A stretch of DNA of 17,185 nucleotides from CF-167 sp963695195 (GTDB lineage Bacteria; Chloroflexota; Limnocylindria; QHBO01): assembly GCA_963695195.1 (NCBI GenBank), contig CAVOGE010000006.1, positions 1 through 17,185 of the forward strand, written 5' to 3'. Under the pieces are notes generated by a model that was not told the origin of the DNA, did no database searches, and saw only the letters and a list, made by a program, of their open reading frames with translations. Below, one piece after another: positions 6,336 to 13,825 of the stretch (positions within the stretch are counted from its first letter, which is position 1; each line of letters begins with the position of its first letter). The position numbers and the translations under genes were made by a program.

Positions 6336-9300
6336 ATGTCGTGCCCGTCCTGCGGCGCCGCCGCGAGCCCAAACCAGAAGTTCTGCGCAGAATGCGGCAC
6401 TCGCATGCAGCAGGCATGTCCAGCGTGCGGCGTTGGGTACGAGGGAGCGCCCAAATTCTGCCCTGAATGCGGCGTTGGCCTGCAAGCGGCTGGTACGCCC
6501 GTGGCGACGGCGACCACCAACGGCGCCGCGGCACCGGAGATCGGCCAGGCGAGCAGCGTGGCCGAACGCAAGCTCGTATCGGTCATGTTCGCCGACCTGG
6601 TCGGCTTCACCACGATGTCCGAGTCACGCGACGCGGAAGCGGTGCGAGAACAGCTGACCGAGTACTTCGGCGTGGCGCAGGAGATCATCACCAACTACGG
6701 CGGGTCGGTCGAGAAATTCATCGGCGACGCGGTGATGGCCGTCTGGGGGACGCCGGTGGCCCATGAGGACGATGCCGAGCGCGCTGTTCGCGCGGCGCTC
6801 GACCTGGTGGATGCGGTGAGCCGCCTGGGCAGCGATGACCAGAAGCTGAGCGCCCGGGTCGGCGTTCTCACCGGGGAGGCGGCGGTCACGCTTGGCGCAT
6901 CAAACCAGGGGATGGTCGCCGGCGACCTCGTCAACACGGCCTCGCGATTGCAGTCCGTCGCGGCGCCGGGAACCGTCCTCGTCGGTGAGGCGACCTTCCG
7001 CGCCACGGAAAGGGCGATCGTCTTTGAGCCGGCCGGCGAGCAGGAGCTGAAGGGGAAGGCCAGCCCGGTGCCGGCGTATCGGGCCCTGCGGGTCGTCGCA
7101 CAGCGCGGCGGCGTGGGTCGCGGCGAGCAGCTCGAGGCGCCCTTCATGGGCCGCGACTCCGAGCTGCGGCTGGTGAAGGAGCTCTTCCACGCGGCGCCGC
7201 GCGAGAAGCGGGCCCGGCTCGTCTCGATCATCGGCCAGGCGGGGATCGGCAAGAGTCGGCTGGCGTGGGAGTTCCTCAAGTACATCGACGGCATCGCCGC
7301 GACGGTGCTCTGGCACCAGGGCCGGTCCCCGGCCTACGGCGAGGGGATCAGCTTCTGGGCGCTCGGCGAGATGGTCCGCGGCCGCATCGGCGTGGTTGAG
7401 CTCGAAGACGCTGCCAGCACCCGCGCGAAACTGGCCAATACGCTTGAAACCTACGTCCCCGACGAGACCGAGCGTCGCTGGATGGAGCCCAAGCTCGCGC
7501 AGCTGCTCGGCATCGCCGAGACCGATACGGGCGGCAGCGAGGAGCTGTTCGCCGCGTGGCGGACCTTCTTCGAGCGCGTCGCCGGCGAAGGCACGGTGGT
7601 CATGGTCTTCGAGGATCTCCACTGGGCCGATGCGGGGCAGCTCGACTTCATCGACCACATGCTTGAATGGAGCCGCGGCTACGCGATCTACATCATCACC
7701 CTGTCGAGGCCCGAGCTCCTCGACCGCCGCCCGACCTGGGGCGCGGGTCAGCGCAACTTCACGAGCCTTGCCCTGGAGGCGCTGCCCGATGAGGTGATCC
7801 GCGAGATCCTGTCCAGCCTGGTGCCGGGACTTCCCGCCCAGTCGGTGGAGCAGATTGTTGCGCGCGCCGAGGGGATCCCGCTGTACGCCGTGGAGACGGT
7901 GCGCATGCTGCTCCAGGACGGGCGGCTGGAGTTGCAGGACGGGGCCTACCGGCCGACCGGTGACCTGAGTGCGCTTGCGGTTCCCGCCACGCTGCAGGCG
8001 CTTATCGCGGCACGGATGGACTCCCTCGACGCGACCGACCGTTCGCTGCTCCAATACGCGTCCATCCTGGGCCAGACCTTTACCGTCGGTGCGCTGGCTG
8101 CCGTCACCGGGCAGAGCGACGACCTGGAAGCCCGCCTGCGCACCCTCGTCAAGCGCGAGCTGCTGGTGCTTGAGATGGATCCGAAATCCCCGGAGCGCGG
8201 CCAGTACGGCTTCGTGCAGGCCCTGGTTCGCGAGGTCGCCTACGGGACGCTGACCAAGCGCGATCGCAAGGTCGTGCATCTCGCCGCCGGCCAGTACTTC
8301 GAGTCGTTCGACGACGAAGAGATCGTGGACGCAACCGCGGCGCACTACCTCGACGCATACCGCAGCGCGCCCGAGGACGACGATGCTGAACAGATCCGCG
8401 TCCATGCCGGTGAGTTGCTGCGGCGAGCCGCCGAGCGCGCAACGGCGCTCGGCTCGCACGAGCAGGCGGTCCGCTTCTTCGAGCTCGCACTCGAGGTTGC
8501 CGCCGGCGCAGAGCAGCAGTCGGGGCTCCTGCGGCGCGCCGGGGAGGCGGGTCGGGCGGCTGGCCGCTACGAGGCAGCCGAGGCCTCGCTGCGTCGCGCG
8601 GTGGTCGCCGCTCGGGAGGCAGGCCACAAGCCGAGCGAGGCGGCGGCCATCGCGGGGCTTGGCCTGCTGCTGGCGACCCTCGCCCAGCCGGCCGCGGCGA
8701 TCGAGGAGATCACCGCGGCGTTGCCCGCGCTGGCGGAGCTCGAGAATGAGGCGAGCATCGTCGCCGTCTGGGCGGCGCTGTCACGGGCTCACATGCTGCA
8801 CGGCGAAACCGCGCTCGCGGTCGAGTGGGCAGACCGCGCGCTGCCACTTGCTGAACGGCTTGACATGGTTCCGGAGATCGCGGACCTGTTGAATACGAGG
8901 GCGACCGCCTTGGGCTTCGGCGGGCGGAACCGTGAGGCGGTTGCCGGCCTTCGCGGCGTCCTCGAGATGAGCTCTTCCTATGGTCTCTCCTACGCCGCCC
9001 TCCGTGCGCGGATCAACCTGAGCAGCGTCCTCGGTGTCGAAGACCCGCTGGGAGCGTTGCGGATCGCGTCGGAGGGGTTCGAGGAGGCGAAGCGCAGCGG
9101 CAGGTTGGAGATGATGGCCACCACCGGCTTCAACGCCATCGAATTGGGCATCCACGTTGGAGAGTGGGATCGTGCTGTGGCGATCACCAGCGACCTGGCA
9201 TCGCTCGAGCTCGATCCGGTGGACCGATTCCAGGTCGACACCATCGCCGCCCTGCCGAACGTGCTCCGGGGGCGCCCCTACGCCGAAGGACTGGCCCGCG

Positions 9301-9833
9301 CGGAAGCGTTCGCACGGGGCAGCGATGAGCCCGGAGTGGTTGGGCAAGTGGATTCGCTCAAGGCATGGATTGCCCTTGTGGAGGGACGCTTCGCCGATGC
9401 GTACGCCGCGGCATCAGCGGCTACCGCGCTCAACGCCGGCTATGTCACCACCGAATCGCCGCTGGCTGCCCGGGCGGCGTTGTGGGCGGGAAACGCGACG
9501 CTGGCACGAGCTGCGGTGGACCAACTCCGCTCCACTGGAAGCCGTGGCCGCGCCATCAACGCCAGCCTGCGGAGCTTGGACGCCGGCATCGCGGCCCTGA
9601 CTGGCCAGGCGGACGAGGCGGCAGCGGGGTATCGCGACGCCATGCGGCAGTGGCGCAACCTTGAGTCGTGGTTCGATCTCGCCCTGTGCCAGCTCGATTA
9701 CGTGCGCCTCGTAGGTGGCGAGAGCGCCGACGTGGCCGCCGCGGCGACCGAGGCCCGCGAGATCTTCACGCGGCTCGGCTCGCCGGCATTGCTGCAGCGC
9801 CTCGAAGAGGCGGTCGCGGTTCCGGTCGCCTAG
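6336..9833 (+). CDS. Class III adenylate/guanylate cyclase with zinc ribbons, AAA ATPase and TPR-like repeats
   Basis: 1165 residues. The N-terminus holds two zinc-ribbon knuckle pairs (Cys3/6 with Cys17/20; Cys28/31 with Cys42/45). After a low-complexity linker (about 51-75) comes a class III cyclase domain (about 78-255). It has metal-binding Asp87 (FADLVGFT) and Asp131 (EKFIGDAVMAVWG), Lys127 as a purine-recognising candidate, and Asn200/Arg204 in VNTASRL as transition-state residues. From about 270 (FMGRDSEL) an AAA/STAND-type ATPase follows, with Walker A GQAGIGKS (300-307) and Walker B VVMVFEDLHWAD (about 421-432). The remaining 500 or so residues are Ala/Leu/Glu-rich helices with TPR-like spacing. 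It has no membrane segment or signal peptide, so it is cytoplasmic. It is probably a signal-responsive cyclic-nucleotide synthase; whether the product is cAMP or cGMP is not certain. Its stop codon overlaps that of the facing XdhC gene. Confidence 0.92.
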   Translation: MSCPSCGAAASPNQKFCAECGTRMQQACPACGVGYEGAPKFCPECGVGLQAAGTPVATATTNGAAAPEIGQASSVAERKLVSVMFADLVGFTTMSESRDAEAVREQLTEYFGVAQEIITNYGGSVEKFIGDAVMAVWGTPVAHEDDAERAVRAALDLVDAVSRLGSDDQKLSARVGVLTGEAAVTLGASNQGMVAGDLVNTASRLQSVAAPGTVLVGEATFRATERAIVFEPAGEQELKGKASPVPAYRALRVVAQRGGVGRGEQLEAPFMGRDSELRLVKELFHAAPREKRARLVSIIGQAGIGKSRLAWEFLKYIDGIAATVLWHQGRSPAYGEGISFWALGEMVRGRIGVVELEDAASTRAKLANTLETYVPDETERRWMEPKLAQLLGIAETDTGGSEELFAAWRTFFERVAGEGTVVMVFEDLHWADAGQLDFIDHMLEWSRGYAIYIITLSRPELLDRRPTWGAGQRNFTSLALEALPDEVIREILSSLVPGLPAQSVEQIVARAEGIPLYAVETVRMLLQDGRLELQDGAYRPTGDLSALAVPATLQALIAARMDSLDATDRSLLQYASILGQTFTVGALAAVTGQSDDLEARLRTLVKRELLVLEMDPKSPERGQYGFVQALVREVAYGTLTKRDRKVVHLAAGQYFESFDDEEIVDATAAHYLDAYRSAPEDDDAEQIRVHAGELLRRAAERATALGSHEQAVRFFELALEVAAGAEQQSGLLRRAGEAGRAAGRYEAAEASLRRAVVAAREAGHKPSEAAAIAGLGLLLATLAQPAAAIEEITAALPALAELENEASIVAVWAALSRAHMLHGETALAVEWADRALPLAERLDMVPEIADLLNTRATALGFGGRNREAVAGLRGVLEMSSSYGLSYAALRARINLSSVLGVEDPLGALRIASEGFEEAKRSGRLEMMATTGFNAIELGIHVGEWDRAVAITSDLASLELDPVDRFQVDTIAALPNVLRGRPYAEGLARAEAFARGSDEPGVVGQVDSLKAWIALVEGRFADAYAAASAATALNAGYVTTESPLAARAALWAGNATLARAAVDQLRSTGSRGRAINASLRSLDAGIAALTGQADEAAAGYRDAMRQWRNLESWFDLALCQLDYVRLVGGESADVAAAATEAREIFTRLGSPALLQRLEEAVAVPVA

Positions 9834-10846
9834 ACCGGGTCGCCGCCATGAATGGGGGCACCGCGGTCACGGAGCGGCCCGCCTTCGCGCCGGCGAGTAA
9901 CCGCCAGGATCTCGGCGACGATGGCATGTGCGACCTCTTCCGGTCCCTCCGCACCGATATCCAGGCCAGCCGGCGCGTGGAGGCGGTTCATCGCCTCCGG
10001 GCGCCCGAGCTCGTCGAGCATCTGCACGGTGCGCCCCCGGGGCCCCAGCACGCCCAGGTAGGCGAGCGGCGAATCCAGCAGCGCACCCAGGTAGGCAATG
10101 TCGCGCAGGTAGTTGTGGCTCATCAGCACCACGGCGGTACGCTCGTCGGGCGCGAGCGATCCGGCCGCGTCCGCTGGATCGGCCGCACTGAACTCTGCCG
10201 CGCCTGGGAACCGCGCGTCGGTCAGCAGCGCCCGCCGGACATCGGCCATCACCACCCGCCATCCAAGCTCGGCCGCCTGGCGGACGAGCGGGATCGCGTC
10301 GTGGCCGGCACCGCAGACGACCAGCCGAAACGGCGGGAGCATCGGCTCGAAGAAGACCCGCTCGCCGGAGACCTCCTCCACGCGCGGTGAACCGTCGCAC
10401 AGCACCGAGGCAGCGGCGCCATCGGTCTCCAGGCGGTGTGAGCCGACCTCCGGTCCAGTGAGCGGAGTCACCAGGCACCGGCCCGATCCGGAGCGCAGAG
10501 CCGCGACGGTTTCAAGGGCCCCGGGTGTGGGCTCGATGAACAGCTCCATCGCCCCGTTGCAGCCGAGGCCGTAGCCCCACACCGCGTCGTCATCGGCGGT
10601 CAGGTCGAACTCGACCAGGCGCGGCTCACCCGAGGCCAGCACCTCGCGACCGATGCGCGCCACATCACCCTCCAGGCACCCACCGCTGATGTTGCCGATC
10701 GGCTCGCCTTCGGCCGGGATGAGCAGCCGTGCACCTGCACGCCGGTAGGTCGAACCGCGCGTGGCAACGATGGTGGCCAGCGCCATCGGCTCGCCCCGCG
10801 CCGCGAGTGCCTCGGCTGCGTCCAACAGGTCGCTCGATTCGGACAC
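9830..10846 (-). CDS. XdhC/CoxI family molybdoenzyme maturation protein
   Basis: 338 residues. The N-terminal XdhC_CoxI domain has ATIVATRGSTYRRAGARLLI, the conserved NISGGCLEGDV (Cys57) and GYGLGCNGAMEL (Cys96). The C-terminal Rossmann-type XdhC_C domain begins at FRLVVCGAGHDA (GAGHD at 179-183) and continues through VVMADVR, SHNYLRDIAYL and LGVLGPRGRT. XdhC binds molybdenum cofactor, supports its sulfuration and inserts it into xanthine-dehydrogenase/CO-dehydrogenase type hydroxylases in the cytoplasm. No such hydroxylase subunit is in the window, so its client is elsewhere. The GTG start is set by the -10 hexamer 6 bases upstream; there is no Shine-Dalgarno. It is divergent from the proline racemase-like gene (36-base gap) and convergent with the cyclase gene, sharing the CTAG at 9830-9833. 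Confidence 0.9.
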   Translation of the reverse strand: MSESSDLLDAAEALAARGEPMALATIVATRGSTYRRAGARLLIPAEGEPIGNISGGCLEGDVARIGREVLASGEPRLVEFDLTADDDAVWGYGLGCNGAMELFIEPTPGALETVAALRSGSGRCLVTPLTGPEVGSHRLETDGAAASVLCDGSPRVEEVSGERVFFEPMLPPFRLVVCGAGHDAIPLVRQAAELGWRVVMADVRRALLTDARFPGAAEFSAADPADAAGSLAPDERTAVVLMSHNYLRDIAYLGALLDSPLAYLGVLGPRGRTVQMLDELGRPEAMNRLHAPAGLDIGAEGPEEVAHAIVAEILAVTRRREGGPLRDRGAPIHGGDPV

Positions 10847-10852
10847 GAACCG

Positions 10853-10858
10853 ATGCTA
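10853..10858 (-). promoter_or_regulatory. Probable -10 of the XdhC-family gene
   Basis: On the minus strand this reads TAGCAT, exactly 6 bases before the GTG at 10846. The same 6-base spacing recurs at other starts in the window. No -35 match was found at 16-18 bases. Confidence 0.5.
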
Positions 10859-10870
10859 GCGCAGTCGTGC

Positions 10871-10876
10871 CACACT
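10871..10876 (+). promoter_or_regulatory. Possible -10 of the proline racemase-family gene
   Basis: CACACT lies 6 bases before the ATG at 10883, matching TANNNT except for the first base. It supports the ATG at 10883 over an in-frame ATG at 10853. The -35 is weak, so confidence is limited. Confidence 0.35.
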
Positions 10877-10882
10877 CCAGGC

Positions 10883-11944
10883 ATGAGGCTTGATCCGATC
10901 ATCACCGCGGTCGACGCCCACGCCGGGGGTGAGCCCGGCCGGGTGATCATCGGCGGCGTCCACGACGTGCCCGGCGCGACGATGCTCGAGAAGCGCAACC
11001 ACCTCGCCGAGCACGGGGATCGGCTGCGGCAGCTGATGCTGCGTGAGCCGCGGGGTTACCCGGCACTCTGCGCCAACGTGGTGCTGCCTCCCACCGATCT
11101 GCAGGCCGATGCGGGCTTCGTGATCATGGAGCAGGCCGAATACCCGGCCATGAGCGGATCCAACACGATCTGCACCGCGACCGTGCTGATCGCGGAGGGG
11201 CTGGTCCCGGTCACCGAGCCGATCACCCAGCTGACGCTGGAGGCGCCGGCCGGACTCATCCGCGTGCGCGCGGAGGTGCGCGACGGCAGGGCCACCTCCA
11301 TCACCTTCGAGAACGTGCCCGCCTTCGCCATCGAGCTGAACGCGCCAGTGGAGGTGCCGGGGATCGGCCGGGTGAAGGTGGACGTCGCCTGGGGTGGGAT
11401 GTTCTACGCGATCGTGGAGGCGTCAGCGCTCGGACTACAGCTCACGCCGGACGAGGGGCGCGACATCGTTCGGCTGGGGGAGATGGTCAAGGCGGCGGCC
11501 CGGGAGCAGATTCCGGTTGCCCACCCCGACCACCCGGAGATCGCCGGCATCAGCATCGTCGAGCTGACCGCGCCGCCCACCCTCGCGGGCGCGCACGGCA
11601 AGAACACCGTCGTCGTCTCCTCGGGCACCCTCGATTGGTCACGCCCCGAGTCGTTCACCGGCGTGCTGGACCGATCCCCATGCGGTACGGGCACCTGCGC
11701 CCGGATGGCCGTGCTGCATGCCCGCGGCAAGCTGGGGATCGGCCAGGACTACGTCCACGAGGGGATCATGGGCACCGCATGGACCGGCCGCCTCCTGCGC
11801 GAGACGACGGTTGGGCCCTACCGGGCGGTTGTGCCGCAACTCACCGGCAGCGCGTGGATCACCGGTCGTACGCAGTTCGAGGTGGATCCGCAGGACCCGT
11901 TCCCCGACGGCTTCACGGTCGGCGACCTGTGGGGGCTGAGCTAG
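10883..11944 (+). CDS. Proline racemase superfamily enzyme with Ser/Cys active site (hydroxyproline epimerase or 3-hydroxyproline dehydratase type)
   Basis: 353 residues from the ATG at 10883, where the conserved N-terminus begins (ITAVDAHAGGEPGRVI). The superfamily uses two facing acid/base residues to abstract the alpha-proton of proline derivatives. Here the first is Ser91 in MSGSNTIC, where racemases and 4-hydroxyproline epimerases have Cys in MCGH. The second is Cys267 in DRSPCGTGTCARMAVLHARGKL. Other family blocks are present: HGKNTVV, EGIMGTAWTGR and GSAWITGRTQFEVDPQDPFPDGF. Ser/Cys members described in the literature act on trans-3- or 4-hydroxyproline (dehydratase and/or epimerase), so a simple proline racemase is unlikely. 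The enzyme is cytoplasmic. It is divergent from the xdhC-like gene and has no further hydroxyproline genes beside it, so the specific substrate is an inference. Confidence 0.9.
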   Translation: MRLDPIITAVDAHAGGEPGRVIIGGVHDVPGATMLEKRNHLAEHGDRLRQLMLREPRGYPALCANVVLPPTDLQADAGFVIMEQAEYPAMSGSNTICTATVLIAEGLVPVTEPITQLTLEAPAGLIRVRAEVRDGRATSITFENVPAFAIELNAPVEVPGIGRVKVDVAWGGMFYAIVEASALGLQLTPDEGRDIVRLGEMVKAAAREQIPVAHPDHPEIAGISIVELTAPPTLAGAHGKNTVVVSSGTLDWSRPESFTGVLDRSPCGTGTCARMAVLHARGKLGIGQDYVHEGIMGTAWTGRLLRETTVGPYRAVVPQLTGSAWITGRTQFEVDPQDPFPDGFTVGDLWGLS

Positions 11945-11979
11945 GCCATCGCCGCCCACGGCTGTGACGCACTGGTGGT

Positions 11980-12113
11980 CACCCCGTGCGCACAACGGCC
12001 ATGTAACCGGTCGTGGGCCTCCAAGGCGAGTCCGTGGCTGGCCGAATGGTCATCAGGTGATCACCGTGGAGATCAAGGGGACGCAGGTTGGCCGTTGTAG
12101 CCACCCCGTGCGC
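11980..12113. repeat. Paired direct and inverted repeats upstream of the importer operon
   Basis: CACCCCGTGCGC occurs at 11980-11991 and again at 12102-12113. ACAACGGCCA at 11992-12001 is the exact inverse of TGGCCGTTGT at 12089-12098. Both elements are thus adjacent in each copy, with one part inverted relative to the other. This could form regulator sites or allow a long-range stem in RNA; the role is unknown. Confidence 0.6.
12056..12065. promoter_or_regulatory. Palindromic operator candidate GGTGATCACC
   Basis: A perfect 10-bp palindrome. Similar but imperfect sequences are GGTGGTCACC (11974-11983) and GGTGATCTGG (12123-12132). Spacing of the three is irregular. It may be a binding site for a dimeric sugar-responsive regulator; no regulator gene is in the window. 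Confidence 0.35.
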
Positions 12114-12189
12114 GTGGCGCCGGGTGATCTGGGCAGCCGCCAGTCAACGGCAGCGAGCGTAACAAGGTGCAGGTTCGCGACGTGTGGTC

Positions 12190-12195
12190 TACCAT
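12190..12195 (+). promoter_or_regulatory. Probable -10 of the small ORF/ABC importer operon
   Basis: TACCAT fits the TANNNT pattern seen elsewhere. Transcription would begin near 12202, giving either a leaderless start at the ATG at 12205 or a ~60-base leader before the ATG at 12262. The -35 is weak. Confidence 0.4.
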
Positions 12196-12261
12196 TGCCG
12201 AGCCATGAGACGGCGGCTTTCAGCCGCCCCCGAACATCTCGAACAGAGAGGACGATGCTGC

Positions 12262-12441
12262 ATGGCCGATGACGCCCTTGCCCGCGCGTCTCAGCGCTAC
12301 CTCGTCAGCGTGGCGCGAACGCGCGGCCCATGGAGCGTCTTTCGTGCCCCGGATACCGCCTGGCAACGGGTCGAGCTGGCGGTTCTGATGGGCGGAATTG
12401 ATCGTATCGACTCGCGTACGGAGGCGGCACTCACCGACTGA
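12262..12441 (+). CDS. Small hypothetical protein preceding the sugar importer
   Basis: 59 residues beginning MADDALARASQRY and ending RTEAALTD, not a family I recognise. The start is chosen because GAGAGGA (12246-12252) lies 9 bases upstream; an in-frame ATG at 12205 would add 19 residues, several Arg and Cys rich, and is less protein-like. Third codon positions are mostly G or C, as expected for this genome, which supports real translation. It has no signal peptide, membrane helix or obvious motif and is predicted soluble. It sits 51 bases before the substrate-binding protein gene on the same strand, so it is probably in the importer transcript. It could be a small regulatory or accessory protein, or a leader ORF; no function can be assigned. 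Confidence 0.5.
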   Translation: MADDALARASQRYLVSVARTRGPWSVFRAPDTAWQRVELAVLMGGIDRIDSRTEAALTD

Positions 12442-12475
12442 GACGTTCACGACGACGGCACAAGCCGCCGCAATC

Positions 12476-12483
12476 GAGGAGGA
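12476..12483 (+). promoter_or_regulatory. Strong ribosome site of the substrate-binding protein
   Basis: GAGGAGGA, 9 bases before the ATG at 12493. It fixes the start and contrasts with the leaderless starts of most other genes here. Confidence 0.7.
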
Positions 12484-12492
12484 CTTCCATTC

Positions 12493-13821
12493 ATGACACG
12501 CACACGTTACCTCGCACCTCTGATGGCGCTGGGCCTGGTCCTGGCCGCCTGTACCTCGACCTCACCCAGCGCTTCACCTGGCACCAGCGGCGGCCCTTCG
12601 GCCAGTGCGGGCGAAAGCATGAACCCCGACGACCTCACCGGCCAGTCCGTGACGGTCATCGGCACGTGGGGAGACGCCGAGGAAGAGGCCTTCCTGGCGA
12701 TGGTCGCCCCGTGGGAGGCCGCGACCGGCGCGACGGTGAAGTACACCGGCACCCGGGACATCAACACGATCCTGACCACCGGCGTGGCGTCGGGGGTGCT
12801 GCCCGACCTGGCAGGACTCCCCGGCCCCGGCCAGATGGCCGAGTACGCAGCGGCCGGTGCCCTGAAGCCGCTCGATGGCGTCCTGGATGTCGCGACGTAC
12901 GAGAGCGAGACCGCATCTGGTCTCGTGAGCCTCGGACAGGCCGACGGGTCGACCTTCGGCGTCTTCATCAAGGCGTCGGTCAAGGGGCTGATCTGGTTCA
13001 ACCCCGGGCTGCACGACTACACGGGCAGTGCTCCTGCAACCTGGGATGACCTGCTCACCGAGGGGGCCGCGAACCAGGGCAGCGCAGAGGCGCTGTGGTG
13101 CCTCGGCATCGAGTCCGGCGCCGCGTCGGGCTGGCCGGCCACCGACTGGATCGAGCAGATCGTGCTGCATCAGGCCGGACCTGACGTCTACAACCAGTGG
13201 TGGGCCGGAGAGCTGGCCTGGAACTCGCCCGAGATCCGGGGAGCCTTCGAGGTCTACATGAACGATGTCGTGGCCAAGAGCTTCGGTGGCGGCACCAATG
13301 CCGTCGCGACGAGCTTCCTGACCGCGGGCGACCCGCTCTTCACCAGCCCGCAGGGGTGTGAGTTCTTCCACCAGGCGAGCTTCATCACCGGGCTCGGCGA
13401 CTTCGTGAATCGGACCGCCGGTACCGACTACAACGCGTTCCCATTCCCGTCGATCACCGACGCATACGCGAACGCCGTCGAGGGAGCCGGGGACCTGTTC
13501 GGCATGTTCCACGACACCCCCGCAGCCAAGTCCCTGATGCGCTATCTCGTCACCGCCGACGCCCAGAACATCTGGGTCCGAATCGGTGGCGCGCTGTCTG
13601 CCAACAAGAACGCGTCCGACTATCCGGACGACATCAGCGCCACCATGGGTTCCATGGTGGCCAACGCTGAGATGCTCGTGTTCGACGCCTCCGACCAGAT
13701 GCCGGCGGCAATGAACGAGGCGTTCTGGTCGAACATGGTGAGCCTGACGAACGGCTCGATCACGATCGATCAGGCCCTTTCCGCTCTCGATGCGGTCGCG
13801 GCGGACGCCTACAGCGAGTAG
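12493..13821 (+). CDS. Sugar ABC transporter substrate-binding lipoprotein (extracellular solute-binding family 1)
   Basis: 442 residues. A lipoprotein signal ends in LVLAAC (Cys20), then a Ser/Pro/Gly-rich tether (about 21-46) leads to the binding domain, which starts QSVTVIGTWGDAEEEAFLAMVAPWEAATG. Family 1 features include LPDLAGLPGPGQMAEYAAAGALKPLDGVLD, a short ALWCLGIESGAASGWPATDW segment and aromatic-rich stretches suited to sugar stacking. It should be tethered outside the membrane and deliver a small oligosaccharide or glycoside to the two permeases downstream. The overall type resembles alpha-glucoside binding proteins of the AglE kind; this is an impression of family likeness, not a measured match. 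A strong Shine-Dalgarno marks the start, and a GC-only hairpin lies between it and the first permease gene, a common arrangement that lets the binding protein be made in excess. Confidence 0.93.
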   Translation: MTRTRYLAPLMALGLVLAACTSTSPSASPGTSGGPSASAGESMNPDDLTGQSVTVIGTWGDAEEEAFLAMVAPWEAATGATVKYTGTRDINTILTTGVASGVLPDLAGLPGPGQMAEYAAAGALKPLDGVLDVATYESETASGLVSLGQADGSTFGVFIKASVKGLIWFNPGLHDYTGSAPATWDDLLTEGAANQGSAEALWCLGIESGAASGWPATDWIEQIVLHQAGPDVYNQWWAGELAWNSPEIRGAFEVYMNDVVAKSFGGGTNAVATSFLTAGDPLFTSPQGCEFFHQASFITGLGDFVNRTAGTDYNAFPFPSITDAYANAVEGAGDLFGMFHDTPAAKSLMRYLVTADAQNIWVRIGGALSANKNASDYPDDISATMGSMVANAEMLVFDASDQMPAAMNEAFWSNMVSLTNGSITIDQALSALDAVAADAYSE

Positions 13822-13825
13822 GCTT

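Larger units (their letters stand above)
11945..12261 (+). other. Intergenic regulatory region upstream of the small ORF/ABC importer operon
   Basis: About 317 bases with no convincing gene: the open frames through it lack ribosome sites and family resemblance. It holds a weak 4-bp hairpin just after the racemase-family stop (GCCG-CCCA-CGGC, 11951-11962), a 12-base direct repeat, a 10-base inverted repeat, a 10-bp palindrome and related GGTGRTC sequences, and a -10-like TACCAT at 12190-12195. The density of repeats in the longest non-coding gap of the window suggests control of the importer operon. Confidence 0.5.

Noticed and set aside
6900..8627. A 575-residue minus-strand open frame inside the cyclase-ATPase gene.
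   Set aside because: It has no family features and low-complexity composition, while the plus frame carries cyclase and ATPase motifs throughout.
10853..10882. An earlier ATG for the proline racemase-family gene, adding ten residues.
   Set aside because: Conserved sequence begins at the ATG at 10883, and a -10-like hexamer lies within the extension.
11964..12272. Possible gene or gene remnant in the gap before the small ORF.
   Set aside because: The open frame lacks a ribosome site, family resemblance and natural composition; the repeats argue for regulatory DNA.
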